From assembly GCA_020724025.1 (NCBI GenBank), contig DYHU01000248.1, positions 1-5,581 of the forward strand: a stretch of 5,581 nt of DNA. Direction: 5' to 3'. The position numbers and the translations under genes are program-made. Shown piece by piece: positions 4,266 to 5,581 of this stretch. The notes under the pieces were generated by a model. The model was not told the origin of the DNA. It saw only the letters and a program-made list of their open reading frames with translations, and did not search any database. Numbering within the stretch: the stretch's first letter is position 1; each line of letters opens with the position of its first letter. Origin of the DNA: Syntrophorhabdus sp. (GTDB lineage Bacteria > Desulfobacterota > BSN033 > UBA1163).

Positions 4266-5581
4266 ATGGAAAAGGACAAAGAAAATGTATTGAAGATGGC
4301 GAAGGAGAATGATGTGAAATTCATCCGGCTCTGGTTCACGGACATTCTGGGCTTTCTGAAGGGATTTGCGATCACGATCGATGAACTGGAAGGCGCCCTT
4401 GAAGAAGGAATGGGATTCGATGGCTCCTCCATTCAGGGTTATGCCCGCATTGATGAGAGCGATATGATCGCCAAGCCTGATCCAAAGACCTTTCAGATCC
4501 TTCCCTGGAGGCCGAAAGAGAATGCCGTGGCCAGGATGTTTGCAGATATTTATGAACCGGACGGAACCCCATACAAAGGGGATCCTCGATGGGTATTAAA
4601 AAGAAACCTTAAAAAGGCTCAAGATCTTGGCTATACGCTCTATGTCGGTCCTGAGCTGGAGTATTTCTATTTTAAAAACTGTGATGGGAAACCAGAAGGA
4701 TTGGATAGGGGTGGTTACTTCGATCTCACCCCGCTCGATGTTGCAACAGAACTGAGGCGTGAAACGATCCTCACATTAGAAGCGCTCGGGATCAAAGTGG
4801 AATACAGCCATCATGAAGTGGCACCCAGCCAGCATGAGATCGACCTCCGCTACACCGATGCCCTGACCATGGCAGACAATTCCATGACTTACCGACTCGT
4901 CGTTAAGGAAATCGCTTTGAAGCACGGTGTCTATGCGACCTTCATGCCCAAACCGATTTTTGGGCAGAATGGGAGTGGCATGCATACCCATCAATCCCTT
5001 TTCCAAGGAGACAAAAATGCCTTCTTCGATCCAAAAGATGAATTCCATCTCTCCAAGATTGCCAAGTCTTACATGGCCGGGATTTTGAAACACTCCAAGG
5101 AAATTACTTCCATCACCTCCCAATGGGTCAACTCTTACAAAAGGCTTGTCCCGGGTTACGAAGCGCCGGTCTATATTTCATGGGCTCGCAGGAATCGATC
5201 GGCACTCGTTCGGGTTCCCATGTATAAGCCGGGAAAAGAGAAAGCCACACGGATGGAATTCCGTTCACCTGATCCTGCCTGCAATCCCTATCTGGCATTC
5301 GCTGTAATGCTGGCGGCGGGTTTGAAGGGGATTGAGAAGGGGTATGAACTTCCTCCGCCGGTCGAAGAGGATATTTTTGAGATGTCCGAGGAAAGCAGGA
5401 AGAGACACGGGATCGAATCCCTCCCGGGAAATTTACTTGAAGCGATTCAATTGACGGAGAAAAGCGAATTGGTCAAAGAAACATTGGGCGATCACGTCTT
5501 CCAGAAATTTATTGAGAACAAGAAGATCGAATGGGATCAGTACAGGACCCATGTCTCGCAGTTCGAATTGGAGAAGTATCT
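4266..5581 (+). CDS. glnA: Glutamine synthetase type I (I-alpha-like), 3' end cut by window
   Basis: Cytoplasmic dodecameric enzyme making glutamine from glutamate, ammonia and ATP. 438 full codons are present. The closing segment EWDQYRTHVSQFELEKYL matches the family C-terminus, so only a few codons are missing. The beta-grasp N-domain includes FDGSS (51-55). Metal and substrate residues are E130 and E132 (GPELEYF), E184 (HHEVAP), E191 (QHEID), H240 in the ATP motif KPIFGQNGSGMH (229-240), the flap E299 in RLVPGYEAP, and E331 (RMEFR). Arg61 aligns with B. subtilis Arg62, the feedback-inhibition residue. The adenylylation region reads DIFEMSEESR with Phe371 in place of the modified Tyr, and the I-beta insertion seems absent. 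The start is supported by AGGAGG and alignment to B. subtilis GlnA. Upstream lie a sigma-54 promoter and leader hairpins. Confidence 0.97.
   Translation, partial: MEKDKENVLKMAKENDVKFIRLWFTDILGFLKGFAITIDELEGALEEGMGFDGSSIQGYARIDESDMIAKPDPKTFQILPWRPKENAVARMFADIYEPDGTPYKGDPRWVLKRNLKKAQDLGYTLYVGPELEYFYFKNCDGKPEGLDRGGYFDLTPLDVATELRRETILTLEALGIKVEYSHHEVAPSQHEIDLRYTDALTMADNSMTYRLVVKEIALKHGVYATFMPKPIFGQNGSGMHTHQSLFQGDKNAFFDPKDEFHLSKIAKSYMAGILKHSKEITSITSQWVNSYKRLVPGYEAPVYISWARRNRSALVRVPMYKPGKEKATRMEFRSPDPACNPYLAFAVMLAAGLKGIEKGYELPPPVEEDIFEMSEESRKRHGIESLPGNLLEAIQLTEKSELVKETLGDHVFQKFIENKKIEWDQYRTHVSQFELEKY

Noticed and set aside
4190..4572. Minus-strand frames across the glnA start
   Set aside because: Antisense to a strongly conserved enzyme. 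The Ser/Phe-rich translation is simply the complement of the purine-rich leader and coding sequence.

Overview
The window looks like chromosomal DNA of moderate GC content from a Gram-negative-type bacterium. A sigma-54 promoter, a signal-peptide-bearing periplasmic binding protein and dense GTCATTCC / CCCTCTCCCC-type palindromic repeats between genes suggest the Desulfobacterota (deltaproteobacterial) sphere. That placement is inferred from style and not proven. No clearly undescribed system is visible. The interest lies in regulatory architecture and in two atypical details of the transporter proteins.

Minus strand, read right to left from about 3923 to 1: an ABC importer operon. A sigma-70-type promoter (3895-3923) with an inverted repeat in its spacer precedes a small, highly charged helical protein of unknown function (3821-3483). 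Next come a periplasmic solute-binding protein of the ferric-iron/PgtC-like superfamily (3456-2122) and a fused two-domain, 12-helix permease (1852-155). The first codons of a probable ATP-binding subunit run off the window edge (34-1). A 164-bp palindromic repeat element (1917-2080) lies between binding protein and permease, and two short inverted repeats (56-113) lie between permease and ATPase. The binding protein has Phe-Phe where iron binders carry the Tyr-Tyr pair, so the ligand is probably not ferric iron.

Plus strand, from about 4101 to the end: type I glutamine synthetase (glnA), complete except for its last few codons. Its control region holds a well-matched sigma-54 promoter (4101-4116), a perfect 9-bp inverted repeat across the predicted transcription start (4119-4144), and an intrinsic-terminator hairpin inside the leader (4155-4191). 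A second, REP-like hairpin (4211-4242) follows just ahead of a strong ribosome-binding site. The enzyme resembles the I-alpha class: it has the Arg61 feedback position and no adenylylation tyrosine. Nitrogen control may therefore act at promoter and leader level and not through adenylylation.

The two transcription units diverge from a 444-bp intergenic region (3822-4265). Apart from that arrangement nothing ties the transporter to nitrogen metabolism, although uptake of a nitrogen-containing compound is possible.
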